DNA from: Chloroflexota bacterium
GTDB taxonomy: Bacteria; Chloroflexota; Limnocylindria; Limnocylindrales; CSP1-4
Length of the DNA: 10,085 nucleotides
Assembly: GCA_021785115.1 (NCBI GenBank)
Contig: JAJYGO010000195.1
Span: 1 to 10,085 of the forward strand
Direction of reading: 5' to 3'
In this document: piece by piece, positions 1 through 6,076 of the stretch
Position numbering within the stretch: position 1 is the first letter of the stretch
Layout of the letters: each line of letters starts with the position of its first letter
Translations under genes and position numbers: made by a program
Notes under the pieces: generated by a model
What the model saw: only the letters and a program-made list of their open reading frames with translations
Databases searched by the model: none
Told to the model about the DNA's origin: nothing

Positions 1-750
1 TGCGACTCGCTCCACAACCGGCTCCCCCGCCCTGCCAGCCGGCGCCAGCACCGCCCGCACGTCCGACGCGGAGGTCGCCCCGTCCACCTGCCGGAGCGTG
101 GTGGCCGTCGGCGGCCAGAGGTCGATCTGCCCCGCGCGCAGGGCCGCCAGGGCATCACGCGGTCGCAGCCACTCGTGGCCCGCCACCTCGCGCGGGTCCA
201 CGCGGAAGCCCGTCCCGTCCGCCGCGTCGGCCACGAAGAACCGCGCGTCGTAGCGGCGCGCCACCTCGATCGGCGGGGTGACCCAGTGCGAGAGCGGGAC
301 CAGGCGGTCAGCGCGCAGGCGCAGCCCGAGGCGCTCGACCAGCACCGAGAGCGGCTCGGCGGCGCGGTGCGCGGCCTCGACCTCGGCCGGGTCGAGTGGG
401 CTGCCGTCGGGCCGTTCGGCGAGCAGGACGCCCGCCTCCTCGTACAGCTCGCGGATCGCTGCCACCGCGTGGCCGACCGCCGCCTCGCGCTCCAGGTCGC
501 CGGCCCACGCGGCGGCGCACCGCTCGCCGTCAACGCCCATGCGGGCAGCGGCGGCCGGGTCCCGGTCGGCGGTCTCGACGGCTCCGCCCGGGAAGACGTG
601 GAGCCCGGGGCCGAACGCCATCGTCGCGGGCCGGTGGGTCAGGAGGACCTCCGGGCCGTGCTCTCCCGGCCGCAGCAGCACGACCGTCGACGCGGGGCGG
701 GGCAGGGCCGTCGTCGCCTCCGCGGATGTGGCGGGGCTCGGCCGGCTCAC
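1..750 (-). CDS. NUDT19-type Nudix hydrolase (partial, C-terminus beyond left edge)
   Basis: Open for 250 codons from a GTG at 750 to the window edge with no stop, so the C-terminus is missing. The N-terminal half has PGLHVFPGGAVETAD (about residues 48-62), a roughly 37-residue insertion, then AAIRELYEEAGVLLA (about 97-111), which carries the REXXEEXG core of the Nudix box. In the canonical box the Gly-x5-Glu half sits immediately before this core. A split box with an insertion is what I know of the NUDT7/NUDT19 group, some members of which hydrolyse CoA and acyl-CoA diphosphates. Hydrolysis of a nucleoside-diphosphate-linked compound is well supported by family; the exact substrate is inference. 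The GTG start overlaps the stop of the upstream acetyltransferase gene as GTGA, so translation is probably coupled. It is the third gene of the operon starting at 3364. No signal peptide is seen, so it is probably cytoplasmic. Confidence 0.88.
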   Translation of the reverse strand, partial: MSRPSPATSAEATTALPRPASTVVLLRPGEHGPEVLLTHRPATMAFGPGLHVFPGGAVETADRDPAAAARMGVDGERCAAAWAGDLEREAAVGHAVAAIRELYEEAGVLLAERPDGSPLDPAEVEAAHRAAEPLSVLVERLGLRLRADRLVPLSHWVTPPIEVARRYDARFFVADAADGTGFRVDPREVAGHEWLRPRDALAALRAGQIDLWPPTATTLRQVDGATSASDVRAVLAPAGRAGEPVVERVA

Positions 751-1274
751 CGCGCGGTCACGGGCTGAGCGGGCAGCGCCAGCAGGTACGCGATGAGGTG
801 GACGCCGGGCACGGGGTCGAAGTCGCGGTCCGGCGCCCGGCGGAACCCGAGCCGCTCGTACAGGCGCCGCGCGGCGTGCATGTCGAGCTCCGTGCAGATG
901 GCCACCCCCTGGCGCCCGTCCGCCAAGGCCCGCTCGATGCAGGCGCGGACGAGTGCCTCCCCCACGCCGCGGCGCTGCGCCGCCGGCGACACGCCGAGCA
1001 TCCGGAACCCAGCCTCGCCCTCGAGCTCGATCTCGGCCATTGCGTTGTCCCGACCGGGAACGTACGAGACCGACCCGAGCACCTCGCCACTCTCCCCGTC
1101 CACTGCCACCAGCACCGGGCAGACACGCGCCCGTCCGCGCGCGTCGAGGACCTCCCCGAGGTACTCGCCCTCGTCGGCGCTCGGACCGCCGTGCGCCCGG
1201 TACGCCTCGACCACGATGCGGCCGGCGGCGTCGAGCTCGTCGGGGAGCGCCTCGCGGACCGTGAAGGCGCTCAC
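747..1274 (-). CDS. GNAT-family N-acetyltransferase
   Basis: A 175-aa protein that fits a single GNAT domain. Motif A is visible as FRMLGVSPAAQRRGVGEALV (about residues 90-109), with the acetyl-CoA pyrophosphate-binding QRRGVG at 100-105. The motif B region HAARRLYERLGFRRA (133-147) follows, ending in the usual YxxLGF pattern. The preceding beta strands contain GSVSYVPG at about 67-74. It should transfer an acetyl group from acetyl-CoA to an amine; the substrate cannot be read from the sequence. The GTG at 1274 is chosen as start because it overlaps the stop of the thioredoxin-domain gene (GTGA) and gives a standard N-terminus (VSAFTVREAL). The 3' end overlaps the Nudix start in the same way. 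It is the middle gene of the operon and probably has no promoter of its own. Confidence 0.9.
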   Translation of the reverse strand: MSAFTVREALPDELDAAGRIVVEAYRAHGGPSADEGEYLGEVLDARGRARVCPVLVAVDGESGEVLGSVSYVPGRDNAMAEIELEGEAGFRMLGVSPAAQRRGVGEALVRACIERALADGRQGVAICTELDMHAARRLYERLGFRRAPDRDFDPVPGVHLIAYLLALPAQPVTAR

Positions 1275-3364
1275 GTGCCCACCAGCAGCGCCTCGAGCGC
1301 CTCGGGCTCGTGGACCGGCTGGCGGCAGGCGAAGTCGCGGCAGACGAACGCCGTGGAGCGGCCGCGGAGGGCGAACTTGCCGCGCAGCAGCGGGACCGAT
1401 GAGGCGTTGCCCGCCGCGGTCACCGCGAGGACGCGGAACGGGCCGTAGGAGCGCGAGGCGACCCGGACGAGCGGGTCGGCGGCATCGACCCCGCCCCTGA
1501 CGATCGCCACCTCGACGATCCCCCGGTGGGCCACCTCCAGGGCGCACAGCCACTGGGCGAACGACGTCGGATAGCGGGCGAGGTACGGGCCGACGCCGGC
1601 CAGCGCTCGCTCTGCCGCCGCTCGATAGCGCGGTTCGCCGGTGAGCGCGGCCAGGCGGAGCAGGACGGTCGTGGCCATGGCGCCGCCGGACGGGACCGCG
1701 TTGTCCTGGAGGTCGCGCGGCCTGATCACCAGTCCCTCGGCGTCGGCGGCCGTGTCGTGGAAGCCGCCCCCCGGATCCGCGAACCGGGCCAGGATCCCCT
1801 CGGCGAGCGCCACGGACTCCGTGTACCAGCGCTCGTCGGCGGTGGCCTCGTACAGGGCGAGCAGTCCGTCGGCGAGGTCGGCGTGGTCCTCGAGGACGCC
1901 CGCTGCGGTGGCCCGGCCGTCCTTCCACGAGCGCCGCAGGCGTCCTGCCCCCACGCGCAGCCCGGCCAGCACGTCTTCGGCGGCTGAGATTGCCGCCGCC
2001 CGGTAGGACGCAGCGCGGTCCGCGAGCGCGGGCACGTCCGCCTGGAGCGCCCGCGAGGCCTCTGCCAGCGCCGCGATCGCCAGGCCGTTCCAGGCGGCGA
2101 GCACCTTGTCGTCGCGAGCGGGCTGGGCTCGGGCGCACCGAACCTCGAACAAGGCGGCCCGGGCGGCCGCCAGCCGATCCGGCACCTTGGCCGGCGCGAG
2201 GCCGAAGCGGTCCGCCAGCTCGGCGTCGCCACGGACGCGAGACAGGATGGTGACGCCCTCCCAGTTGCCCGTGTCCGTGACGCCGTACGCCGCCTCGAAC
2301 AGCGGCGCGTCGTCGCCCAGCACCTCGCGCACCTCGCCGGACAGCCACGTGAACGTGGCGCCCTCGACGCCATCGGTGTCGGCATCGAGGCTCGCCGCGA
2401 ACCCCCCGCCGGGCGTCCGGAGGTCGCGGAGGAGGAAGTCGAGCGCACCGATCGCGACATCGAGGTGACGCTGGTCACGGGTCAGCTGCCAGGCGTGGAG
2501 GTAGACGCGGGCAAGCTGGGCGTTGTCGTAGAGCATCTGCTCGAAGTGGGGCACGAGCCAGCGGGCGTCGGTCGCGTAGCGGTGGAACCCGCCGCCGAGC
2601 TGGTCGCGGACGCCGCCGTCCGCCATGCGGTCGAGCGTCCGGCGTGCGGTCGCGAGCGCCCGCGGGTCGCCCGTCGCGAGGTGCCGGCGGAGGAGGAACT
2701 CGATCGTCATCGGCTGCGGGAACTTGGGCGCGCGGCCCCAGCCGCCGTTGACCTCGTCGTGCGATTCCTCCAGCGCCGCGGCGGCCTCGGCCAGCACCTC
2801 GACCGGCGGCAGCGACCCTGCCGCGTCGCCCATGCCCCCGATCTCGGCCAGCGACGCCACGACCGCCCTGCCCGTCTCCTCCACGGCACCGCGACGGTTG
2901 GCCCATGCCTCCCGCACGCCCGCCAGCACCTGTCCGAAGCCCGGCATTCCCTGGCGGGGCGCCGGGGGGAAGTACGTGCCGCCGAAGAACGGGCGCCCGT
3001 CGGGCGCGAGGAACACCGACAGCGGCCAGCCGCCCTGCCCGGTCATCGCCTGCACCGCGGCCATGTACACGTTGTCGAGGTCGGGACGCTCCTCGCGGTC
3101 CACCTTGACCGGGACGAAGTGCGCGTTGAGGTACGCGGCGAGCGCCTCGTCCTCGAACGTCTCGCGCTCCATCACGTGGCACCAGTGGCAGGCCGCGTAG
3201 CCGATCGAGAGGAAGATCGGCCGGTCGAGCTCGGTGGCGCGGGCGAGCGCCTCGGGGCCCCAGGGGTACCAGTCGACCGGGTTGCAGGCGTGCATGAGCA
3301 GGTACGGGCTGGTCTCGCCAGCCAGGCGGTTCGAGCGCGCCGGGGAATCGTCCGCGTCGGCCAT
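1271..3364 (-). CDS. Thioredoxin-domain protein of the YyaL / SSP411 (DUF255) family
   Basis: A 697-aa protein, a normal length for this family (COG1331; B. subtilis YyaL, mammalian SPATA20). The N-terminal thioredoxin-like domain (about residues 14-175) starts with the family signature SPYLLMHACNPVDWYPWG and carries a redox-type CHWC at 59-62 within ACHWCHVMERETF. GGWPLSVFLAPDGRPFFGGTY follows (about 111-131). The rest (about 190-620) resembles an alpha/alpha six-hairpin, glycosidase-like fold, with GGWGRAPKFP (207-216) and HFEQMLYDNAQL (273-284). The C-terminus has the recurring C-x-x-x-x-C-x-x-P motif CRDFACRQPV (675-684). The biochemical role of the family is poorly defined; a redox or sugar-related role is inference. 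The ATG at 3364 gives MADADD just before the conserved region; longer in-frame starts would run into the divergent gene. It is the first gene of a three-gene operon. A TACCAT box lies 7 bases before the ATG and there is little Shine-Dalgarno signal, suggesting a leaderless transcript. Confidence 0.93.
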   Translation of the reverse strand: MADADDSPARSNRLAGETSPYLLMHACNPVDWYPWGPEALARATELDRPIFLSIGYAACHWCHVMERETFEDEALAAYLNAHFVPVKVDREERPDLDNVYMAAVQAMTGQGGWPLSVFLAPDGRPFFGGTYFPPAPRQGMPGFGQVLAGVREAWANRRGAVEETGRAVVASLAEIGGMGDAAGSLPPVEVLAEAAAALEESHDEVNGGWGRAPKFPQPMTIEFLLRRHLATGDPRALATARRTLDRMADGGVRDQLGGGFHRYATDARWLVPHFEQMLYDNAQLARVYLHAWQLTRDQRHLDVAIGALDFLLRDLRTPGGGFAASLDADTDGVEGATFTWLSGEVREVLGDDAPLFEAAYGVTDTGNWEGVTILSRVRGDAELADRFGLAPAKVPDRLAAARAALFEVRCARAQPARDDKVLAAWNGLAIAALAEASRALQADVPALADRAASYRAAAISAAEDVLAGLRVGAGRLRRSWKDGRATAAGVLEDHADLADGLLALYEATADERWYTESVALAEGILARFADPGGGFHDTAADAEGLVIRPRDLQDNAVPSGGAMATTVLLRLAALTGEPRYRAAAERALAGVGPYLARYPTSFAQWLCALEVAHRGIVEVAIVRGGVDAADPLVRVASRSYGPFRVLAVTAAGNASSVPLLRGKFALRGRSTAFVCRDFACRQPVHEPEALEALLVGT

Positions 3365-3371
3365 GCCTGCG

Positions 3372-3377
3372 ATGGTA
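3372..3377 (-). promoter_or_regulatory. Candidate -10 box for the YyaL operon (leaderless layout)
   Basis: TACCAT on the minus strand is separated from the ATG at 3364 by only 7 bases (CGCAGGC), so transcription would begin at or next to the start codon. No recognisable -35 hexamer is visible; the upstream bases are a GC-only palindrome. Support comes from the same layout recurring before four other genes in the window. Confidence 0.4.
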
Positions 3378-3390
3378 GCGCCGCAGGGCG

Positions 3391-3411
3391 GCGGCGCCGT
3401 CGCGGCGCCGC
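3391..3411. repeat. 9-bp-arm GC palindrome between divergent promoters
   Basis: Arms GCGGCGCCG (3391-3399) and CGGCGCCGC (3403-3411) are perfect inverted repeats around a 3-base centre. The element lies midway between the candidate -10 boxes of two divergent genes (3372-3377 minus, 3414-3419 plus) and covers the place where both -35 regions would fall. It could be a shared operator. It is made only of G and C apart from one central T, so chance formation in this GC-rich DNA is a real alternative. Confidence 0.3.
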
Positions 3412-3413
3412 GG

Positions 3414-3419
3414 TAGGCT
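3414..3419 (+). promoter_or_regulatory. Candidate -10 box for the Cys-His-Asp protein gene
   Basis: TAGGCT lies 6 bases before the GTG start at 3426 (spacer GGGCGC), fitting TANNNT and a leaderless transcript. No -35 match is seen. Confidence 0.4.
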
Positions 3420-3425
3420 GGGCGC

Positions 3426-4211
3426 GTGATCGAGCGTGTCGTGCCCGGGTTCCTCCCCAGCGTCCACGGGCTCCACTTCGCCAACGCGTTCCCTGCCGGG
3501 CCGACCCTGCGCCTCGGACGGATCGACCCGCGCGTCGTCGGCATCGGCGACGCGTCGTCGGGACTGTGCGGCGGGATGGCGCTGACGGCGCGCGACCTGT
3601 GGGCGGCCGGCGTCCCGGCCCCGGAGGGGGCCCAGCCCCCGGCGAACGGCAGCCGCAGGTTCCGGGCCCTGGTCCGGCGCCAGGTGCAGTCGCTCGACTG
3701 GCTGCGCGTCCCGCTCCGATACGCGATGCTGGCGCTGCTCCACGCGGAGGCACCGTCGGCCCTGCCCGGGCTTCGGCCCGAGGGCGCCCGCAGGCCGATC
3801 CTGCGACGCGGCCCCGTGCGCGTGCCGACGCTCCGTCGCGAATGGCCGCGCGTGCGCGCCTCGCTCGACGCCGGCCGACCCTGCCTCCTCGAGCTGATCC
3901 GCGTCGGCGGGCTCGCGCCAGCGTCGCTGGCCCGGAACCACCAGGTGCTCGCCTGGGCCTACACGGCCGACGAGGCGTGCTGCGCCGAGCCGGCCGCGCT
4001 CGAGGCGCGGGGCGGGGCGATCCGCCTCCGCGTCTACGACCCGAACCACCCGGGGGACGACGGCGTCGCGCTGGACCTGGCGATCGCCCCCGACGACGGG
4101 CGCCGAACCTTCGCCGAGCGCATCACGCTCCGCCAGACCACGGGCGAGCCGCTGCTGGGCTTCTTCCGCGGGCCCCGCCTCCCGAACGCGCCGGTCGACG
4201 CCTGGCAGTGA
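3426..4211 (+). CDS. Uncharacterised protein with a possible papain-like Cys-His-Asp arrangement
   Basis: A 261-aa soluble protein of no family I can name with certainty; it has no signal peptide or membrane segment. Three conserved-looking patches stand out: IGDASSGLCGGMALTARD (about residues 40-57, Cys48 in GLCGGM), ARNHQVLAWAY (169-179, His172) and RVYDPNHPGDDG (202-213, Asp205/Asn207). The order Cys, then His, then Asp/Asn, with the Cys at the start of a presumed helix, resembles papain-fold or C39-like peptidases. I recall similar GLCGGM...NHQVL...YDPN proteins as widespread hypotheticals, but that is memory, not a search. Peptidase or amidase activity is inference. It starts at a GTG that fits the adjacent -10 box and N-terminus MIERVVPGFL. 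It is divergent from the thioredoxin-domain operon and converges on the zinc-ribbon gene, 22 bp beyond its stop. The reading frame is clean and codon use resembles the neighbours. Confidence 0.8.
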   Translation: MIERVVPGFLPSVHGLHFANAFPAGPTLRLGRIDPRVVGIGDASSGLCGGMALTARDLWAAGVPAPEGAQPPANGSRRFRALVRRQVQSLDWLRVPLRYAMLALLHAEAPSALPGLRPEGARRPILRRGPVRVPTLRREWPRVRASLDAGRPCLLELIRVGGLAPASLARNHQVLAWAYTADEACCAEPAALEARGGAIRLRVYDPNHPGDDGVALDLAIAPDDGRRTFAERITLRQTTGEPLLGFFRGPRLPNAPVDAWQ

Positions 4212-4233
4212 CGCGGCGACGCCGGGCCCTCGC

Positions 4234-4458
4234 CTATCCGTTCGGGGGCAGGCGCAGGTCCACCTGGCCGCAGCCCGCGCAGTAGCGGAGATCGAGCGGC
4301 ACCTTCCGCTCGCCAAGCTCGCCCAGCTCGCCGATGAGGAGCTTGATCGTGCCGCCGGTGCCTCCGGTGCGGAACTCGACCACGCCCCAGTCTGAGAGCG
4401 GGCCACCGCAGCGCAGGCACGGGTCGCTCGTGACAGGGTCCACGTCGGACTTGGCCAT
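4234..4458 (-). CDS. Small zinc-ribbon protein
   Basis: A 74-aa protein with two cysteine knuckles, CLRCG (C14, C17) and CAGCG (C60, C63), the classical four-Cys zinc ribbon. Between them is GVVEFRTGGTGGTIKLLIG, a strand-rich stretch I associate with small Zn-ribbon hypothetical proteins. Zinc binding is well supported; nucleic-acid or protein binding is a family-level guess. I chose the ATG at 4458 over the in-frame TTG at 4473 because a strong Shine-Dalgarno sequence (GGGGAGAG, minus strand) sits just upstream of the ATG and would lie inside the longer version. It is convergent with the 3426 gene. Confidence 0.82.
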   Translation of the reverse strand: MAKSDVDPVTSDPCLRCGGPLSDWGVVEFRTGGTGGTIKLLIGELGELGERKVPLDLRYCAGCGQVDLRLPPNG

Positions 4459-4461
4459 GGC

Positions 4462-4469
4462 CTCTCCCC
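4462..4469 (-). promoter_or_regulatory. Ribosome binding site of the small zinc-ribbon gene
   Basis: GGGGAGAG on the minus strand, with its GGAG core 5 bases from the ATG at 4458. It decides the start codon against the TTG at 4473. It is the best-formed Shine-Dalgarno in the window; most other first genes lack one. A TAGGCT further upstream (minus strand, 4522-4527) could be the -10 of a transcript with a roughly 60-base leader, but this is weak. Confidence 0.6.
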
Positions 4470-4473
4470 TCAA

Positions 4474-4929
4474 TCGGCGGTGTGCCTTCCCCGCGGTCGA
4501 CGAACCGCGCCGTGCCCGGTCAGCCTAGGGCGAGGGCCAGGCGGGCGAGGCGACGTTCGCGCCGCGGATGCCGGAGCTCTGTACCGCGGCCCGGTCGCCG
4601 CGCTTCGCGCTCAAGCGGCGCGGGGTGGCGGCCAAGGTCGGGCCGCTCAAGGGCCTGCGGTGGACCTCGACGGGACTGACGGAGGACGGGGCAGCGTCAG
4701 CCGCGCCTGTCCTTGAGCCGCGCCAGACTCATTCCGGCGCGCCCTCCGCATGCCCGCGGGTCAGAACCTCGTGCTCGGCCCCTGGCTCATGCTCGTGAAT
4801 TCGGAATTTGAGTCTGAGCTGACTCGTTGGGCGCCGGCTGCGCCCCGGGTGACCACGGCTGATGCCCGTGGGACGCGATTTCGACCCTGAGTTGACGCAA
4901 CTGCGGGCGTGCCGCTCAGCGGAACCCCG
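4474..4929. other. Intergenic stretch without a convincing gene
   Basis: About 455 bases between two minus-strand zinc-ribbon genes. Open frames exist on both strands (for example plus 4568-4798 and 4480-4716), but their translations are low-complexity Arg/Ala/Ser/Pro strings with no domain or ribosome binding site. Visible structure: a 7-bp inverted repeat GCCGCGG/CCGCGGC at 4561-4567 and 4584-4590; a 15-bp sequence CGTCAGCCGCGCCTG at 4695-4709 that recurs at 4928-4942 over the end of the next gene; and a locally AT-richer segment around 4795-4825 that starts a run of short stem-loops up to 4902. No tRNA T-arm could be fitted. Confidence 0.5.
4803..4902. repeat. Cluster of four short stem-loops with an imperfect direct repeat
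   Basis: Four consecutive inverted repeats: GAGTC/GACTC (4810-4814, 4821-4825), GGGCGC/GCGCCC (4829-4834, 4840-4845), CCACGG/CCGTGG (4853-4858, 4866-4871) and AGTTG/CAACT (4890-4894, 4898-4902). The segments at 4803-4826 and 4876-4899 also align directly at 16 of 24 positions, sharing CTGAG-x-TGAC. It lies just downstream of the minus-strand membrane zinc-ribbon gene, so it could form part of its 3' end, a small RNA or binding sites. There is no T-run as in an intrinsic terminator. Function unknown. Confidence 0.35.
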
Positions 4930-5298
4930 TCAGCCGCGCCTGGTCCGCTGGGAGCGCCCGGCACTCGGGCCCGCGGGGACCTCGGCGTCGGGCACTGGCG
5001 CCTCCGCCTCCGAACGCCGGGCGCCGCACGAGTAGCAGTAGGTTGTCGTCCGTCCGTTGCGCGAGTGGCAGCGCTCGCAGAACCACGGCGCCTGCGGCAG
5101 GCCGGGCCGACGCTCCAGCATGCGCCGAAGGGCGATCGGCCCGAATTGGCGCCACAGCTCCGCGAGCTCGTCGGCGTACGCCATGAGGAACCGGCGCAGG
5201 CCCACGCCAGCGAGGCCGATGGCGACGCCAATCAGCACCACCGCGATGACGTGCGGCGTGGACAGGTCGAGGCTGTTCCCGGTGCCGAGCGGCTCCAT
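4930..5298 (-). CDS. Small membrane-anchored zinc-ribbon protein
   Basis: A 122-aa protein with one clear hydrophobic segment, HVIAVVLIGVAIGLAGVG (about residues 16-33), followed by basic RRFLMAY. This is consistent with an N-terminal anchor and a cytoplasmic C-terminal part. A short helical-looking region (YADELAELWRQFGPIALRRMLERRPG, split at about 41-66) leads to a four-Cys zinc ribbon, WFCERCHS ... TYCYSCGA (C74, C77, C88, C91). The last 30 residues are Pro/Ala/Glu-rich and probably disordered. No named family is recognised; zinc-ribbon plus single TM proteins are common in bacteria with varied or unknown roles. The ATG at 5298 is the only good start before the hydrophobic segment; CATGCT 6 bases upstream is a weak -10 candidate. 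It is on the same strand as the flavodoxin gene but separated by 187 bp, so probably not co-transcribed. Confidence 0.8.
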   Translation of the reverse strand: MEPLGTGNSLDLSTPHVIAVVLIGVAIGLAGVGLRRFLMAYADELAELWRQFGPIALRRMLERRPGLPQAPWFCERCHSRNGRTTTYCYSCGARRSEAEAPVPDAEVPAGPSAGRSQRTRRG

Positions 5299-5485
5299 GT
5301 GGATAGCATGCCCGACGCCGGCGCTTGGCACGCGTGCCGGACGGACCGGTCTCCTCGACCATGACGACGGCGAGGACGTCTCCCCGCAGCCGCACGCGGT
5401 GGGCGCGGGAGACCGTGTGCCACCGGCGGTCCCGGGGGTGAACCGCTGATCGCGAACCGGCCCGCCGCCCCCGCGGACCCGCTGG

Positions 5486-6025
5486 TCAGCCCGGAGCGGC
5501 CACGTGGTGCCAATGGTGGCGACGGCAGGAAGACGCCTTCCCCTGTGCGCCGAGACCCGCCGCGATCTCTGCGGCCCATGTCCGGATCTCGCGCCGGTCC
5601 GCCGGCACGAGCGCGGCCACCGGGTCATCGCCGTCGGGCATCCCGACGCTGCCGAACGTCGCCACGCCCCGGGCACCGATCGCCCGGCCGACCGTGACGG
5701 CGGGGAGCTCGTCGGCCGCCGAGGCCGCTCCGCCCCGACCCGCCCGCCCGCCGATCGGGCCCGTGCTGTAGAGCCAGACATCACGATCCCGCAGGGCCGC
5801 GGCGTGACGCTCCAGGAACCCGCCGCCGTCGGAGGCGCGGCTGGGCACGAACATGCCGCTGCCGACGACGACCGCCCGGTACTGCGAGATGTCGTCGACA
5901 TCCTCCTTGGCCCGGCAGTCGACAACGAGCCCGGCCGACCGCAGCACGGACGCGATCGCCTCCGCCGTGCCGGCCGTCGACCCGGAGCGGCTGGAGAAGG
6001 CGACGAGGACGCGCGTCGGGGTCAT
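5486..6025 (-). CDS. Flavodoxin-domain protein (HemG-like)
   Basis: A 179-aa flavodoxin-fold protein. The N-terminus MTPTRVLVAFSSRSGSTAGTAEAIA holds the FMN phosphate loop (SSRSGSTAGT, residues 11-20). YRAVVVGSGMF (49-59), FLERHAAALRDRDVWLYSTGPIG (70-92) and the late DRREIRTWAAEIA (143-155) match the layout of menaquinone-dependent protoporphyrinogen oxidase HemG and its flavodoxin relatives (Flavodoxin_5). It should bind FMN and act in electron transfer; true HemG activity is uncertain, since no haem genes are nearby. The C-terminus carries a tail after residue 160 with CRRHHWHH (167-174), not typical of the family. The ATG at 6025 precedes the first beta strand exactly. AAGGAG lies 13 bases upstream, longer than ideal. 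A structured region precedes the gene. Confidence 0.88.
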   Translation of the reverse strand: MTPTRVLVAFSSRSGSTAGTAEAIASVLRSAGLVVDCRAKEDVDDISQYRAVVVGSGMFVPSRASDGGGFLERHAAALRDRDVWLYSTGPIGGRAGRGGAASAADELPAVTVGRAIGARGVATFGSVGMPDGDDPVAALVPADRREIRTWAAEIAAGLGAQGKASSCRRHHWHHVAAPG

Positions 6026-6038
6026 TGGGGTGGCAAGG

Positions 6039-6044
6039 CTCCTT
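6039..6044 (-). promoter_or_regulatory. Possible Shine-Dalgarno of the flavodoxin gene, inside a small inverted repeat
   Basis: AAGGAG on the minus strand, 13 bases before the ATG at 6025 (5-9 is usual). It lies within CAAGG-CT-CCTTG (6034-6045 on the plus strand), so it is self-complementary. No in-frame alternative start lies at a better distance. Confidence 0.35.
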
Positions 6045-6076
6045 GGGTGTGCCGGGATGGTCGGCTCCAGAGCGAG

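Noticed and set aside
2465..4285. 606-codon plus-strand open frame
   Set aside because: Antisense to the YyaL-type gene and overlapping the 3426 gene in another frame; the translation is Arg/Gly/Ala/Pro-rich without domains, as expected for opposite-strand frames in high-GC DNA.
4568..4798. Small plus-strand gene (76 codons)
   Set aside because: No ribosome binding site or domain; composition looks like noncoding high-GC sequence, and it would end inside the stem-loop cluster.
4870..4902. tRNA T-arm, from TTTCGACC on the plus strand
   Set aside because: The bases either side of the loop do not pair to form a T-stem and no acceptor stem can be drawn around it.
5299..5485. Possible small minus-strand gene or remnant between the zinc-ribbon and flavodoxin genes (open frame starting near 5395)
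   Set aside because: The frame runs into the zinc-ribbon gene in the wrong frame, the first 20 residues match nothing I recognise, and no ribosome binding site is evident.
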